Shown one piece after another: positions 5,580 through 7,034 of a DNA stretch of 7,034 bases (its first letter is position 1; each line of letters starts with the position of its first letter). Below the pieces are notes generated by a model, which was not told where the DNA came from, did no database searches, and saw only the letters and a program-made list of their open reading frames with translations. Source of the stretch: Bacillota bacterium (lineage in GTDB: Bacteria > Bacillota > Clostridia > Lachnospirales > CAG-274); assembly GCA_017627115.1 (NCBI GenBank), contig JAGAHK010000420.1:1-7034 (forward strand), read 5' to 3'. Position numbers and translations under genes: made by a program.

Positions 5580-7034
5580 ATGGCAATAGACAAAATCATA
5601 GAGGCGGATGTGCTTGTTATCGGCTCGGGTATCGGTGCTTTGAGCGTTGCGGGCAAGCTCTGCCGAGAAAACAGAAAAATAACCGTTGTTACGAAAGGCC
5701 TTGAAAAAGCCTGCAATTCATCTCTTGCGCAGGGCGGTATCTCGGTCGCTCTTTCAAAGGAGGACGATTATCACCTGCACTTTAAGGATACAATGGCGGC
5801 AGGCTGCTATCAGAATGACGAAGAGGCGGTAATGACCCTTGTTTCCAAAGCGCCCGAGATAATAAAGGAGTTTATCGACACGGGCATGAAGTTCGATACG
5901 GATGAAAACGGCGAGCTCCAATTCGGCAGGGAGACTGCGCACAGCCTTAACCGCGTTATCCACGCAGGCGGTGATAAGACGGGTCTGCTTGTTGTTGAGC
6001 AGCTTTTGAGAAATATCAACGAAAATGTCACCATAATGAAAAACGAGATGGCGCTTGACCTTTGTGTTAAGGACGGAAAGTGCAACGGTGTTATCACGCG
6101 CGACATCGACGGCAATTTAAAGCATTACAAGGCAAACCATATCATCCTTGCAACGGGCGGTATAGGTCAGCTTTATCCCTCAACTTCAAACGATATCACT
6201 ATCACGGGTGACGGTATGGCTATGGCATACAGGGGCGGCTGTGAACTTAAAAACCTTGAATTCATACAGTTCCACCCGACTATGCTCACCATTGACGGAC
6301 ATGCCTACGGTCTTGTTTCCGAGGCGGTAAGAGGTGACGGCGGCATACTTATCAACGAAAACGGCGATAAGATAATGGAGGGTGTTCACCCCATGAAAGA
6401 CCTTGCACCGCGTGATGTTGTGGCAAGGGAAGTGTATGCGCATTACTTAAAGGGCGAGAAGATATATCTCGATATATCCGCAATACACGATTTTAAGGAC
6501 CGTTTCCCGACAGTTACGGAAATATGCGAAAGCCATGGTGTGGATCTTTCCAAAAATCTTATTCCCGTCGGTCCGGGCGCGCATTTTCACATGGGCGGCG
6601 TTGCGGCAACACCACAGGGTGTGACCAATATAGACGGTCTTTATGCCGTAGGCGAGGTCGCCTGCACGGGTGTTCACGGAGCAAACCGTCTTGCAAGCAA
6701 TTCTCTGCTTGAGGGCATAGTTTTCGGCAAACTTCTTGCGGAGCATATCCTTGAAACGGACATGACAGCACCCGATTTTGAGTATGAAATGCCGAATGCA
6801 ATTGTCGGAAAACTGCCCGAAAAGGCAGATATACAAAACAAAATGATGGAATTTGTGGGTATAGTGAGACATAAATCACAGATGGGCGAGATAATGGATT
6901 GGTTCAGACAATATATGCCCGAAGGCTGTGAGGATTTCTGTCCACTCGATCTTACAAAGACCACAAACGAACAGCAGGAGATCTACAATATGCTCACTGC
7001 GGGCTGGCTTATCGCAAAAGCCGCGATAAACAGA
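5580..7034 (+). CDS. nadB: L-aspartate oxidase NadB (3' end beyond window)
   Basis: This cytoplasmic FAD enzyme oxidises L-aspartate to iminoaspartate, the first step of de novo NAD synthesis; NadA then condenses it with dihydroxyacetone phosphate to quinolinate. The frame from ATG 5580 is open for exactly 485 codons to the window end; full-length family members have about 510-540, so the last part of the C-terminal helical domain is missing. Visible motifs: FAD dinucleotide loop GSGIGA (15-20), SSLAQGGIS (47-55), GRETAHSLNRVIHAGGDKTG near 120-140, QFHPT with H232, LAPRD with R278, GAHFHMGGV with H335 and HGANRLASNSLLEG with R370. These four match the catalytic His/Arg set of the E. coli enzyme (H244, R290, H351, R386), and H232-R278 keeps the same 46-residue spacing. 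A fumarate reductase flavoprotein is less likely given the full NadB motif pattern. nadC or nadA probably follows outside the window. Confidence 0.94.
   Translation, partial: MAIDKIIEADVLVIGSGIGALSVAGKLCRENRKITVVTKGLEKACNSSLAQGGISVALSKEDDYHLHFKDTMAAGCYQNDEEAVMTLVSKAPEIIKEFIDTGMKFDTDENGELQFGRETAHSLNRVIHAGGDKTGLLVVEQLLRNINENVTIMKNEMALDLCVKDGKCNGVITRDIDGNLKHYKANHIILATGGIGQLYPSTSNDITITGDGMAMAYRGGCELKNLEFIQFHPTMLTIDGHAYGLVSEAVRGDGGILINENGDKIMEGVHPMKDLAPRDVVAREVYAHYLKGEKIYLDISAIHDFKDRFPTVTEICESHGVDLSKNLIPVGPGAHFHMGGVAATPQGVTNIDGLYAVGEVACTGVHGANRLASNSLLEGIVFGKLLAEHILETDMTAPDFEYEMPNAIVGKLPEKADIQNKMMEFVGIVRHKSQMGEIMDWFRQYMPEGCEDFCPLDLTKTTNEQQEIYNMLTAGWLIAKAAINR

Noticed and set aside
6447..6872. 141-codon open frame on the minus strand
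   Set aside because: It is a shadow of nadB, which holds every expected catalytic motif on the plus strand.

Overview
The window looks like a stretch of chromosome from a gut-type Clostridia, most likely Oscillospiraceae/Ruminococcaceae. This is inferred from gene content, strong AGGAG-type ribosome binding sites, sigma-A-like promoters, moderate GC and a characteristic GC-rich intergenic hairpin repeat; no rRNA or marker gene confirms it. Five protein genes are clear, and none is a phage, transposase, CRISPR or defence gene.

Layout: 1-279 is non-coding. It holds two perfect 18-bp palindromes and one copy of an intergenic repeat unit (125-267). Positions 280-3482 form a compact minus-strand cluster, transcribed right to left: an amidohydrolase-2 family protein (3482-2670), ribonuclease Z (2673-1756, overlapping the former by ATGA) and an AzgA-like purine permease of the NCS2 superfamily (1719-280, 36 bp behind). 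Positions 3483-3903 contain an apparent 3' remnant of a lost minus-strand gene (3509-3631). A large palindromic repeat element (3643-3846) begins almost exactly where the remnant ends, and its two halves are inverted copies of the same unit seen at 125-267. Positions 5361-3904 (minus) encode an AlgI/DltB-like membrane-bound O-acyltransferase with its own promoter. Positions 5362-5579 are a divergent promoter region, and 5580-7034 (plus) encode L-aspartate oxidase NadB, cut off by the window end.

How the parts relate: the amidohydrolase and RNase Z are translationally coupled, and the RNase Z Shine-Dalgarno lies inside the codons of the amidohydrolase's lysine-rich tail. The permease probably shares their transcript. 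The O-acyltransferase and NadB are transcribed divergently and have no obvious functional link to the others: one modifies a cell-surface polymer, the other starts de novo NAD synthesis.

Most of the window is ordinary housekeeping DNA. The parts worth a second look are the modular hairpin repeat family, the gene remnant at its edge, the unusual TM3 motif of the permease, and the O-acyltransferase without its usual SGNH/AlgX-like partner. I see no convincing new multi-gene system.
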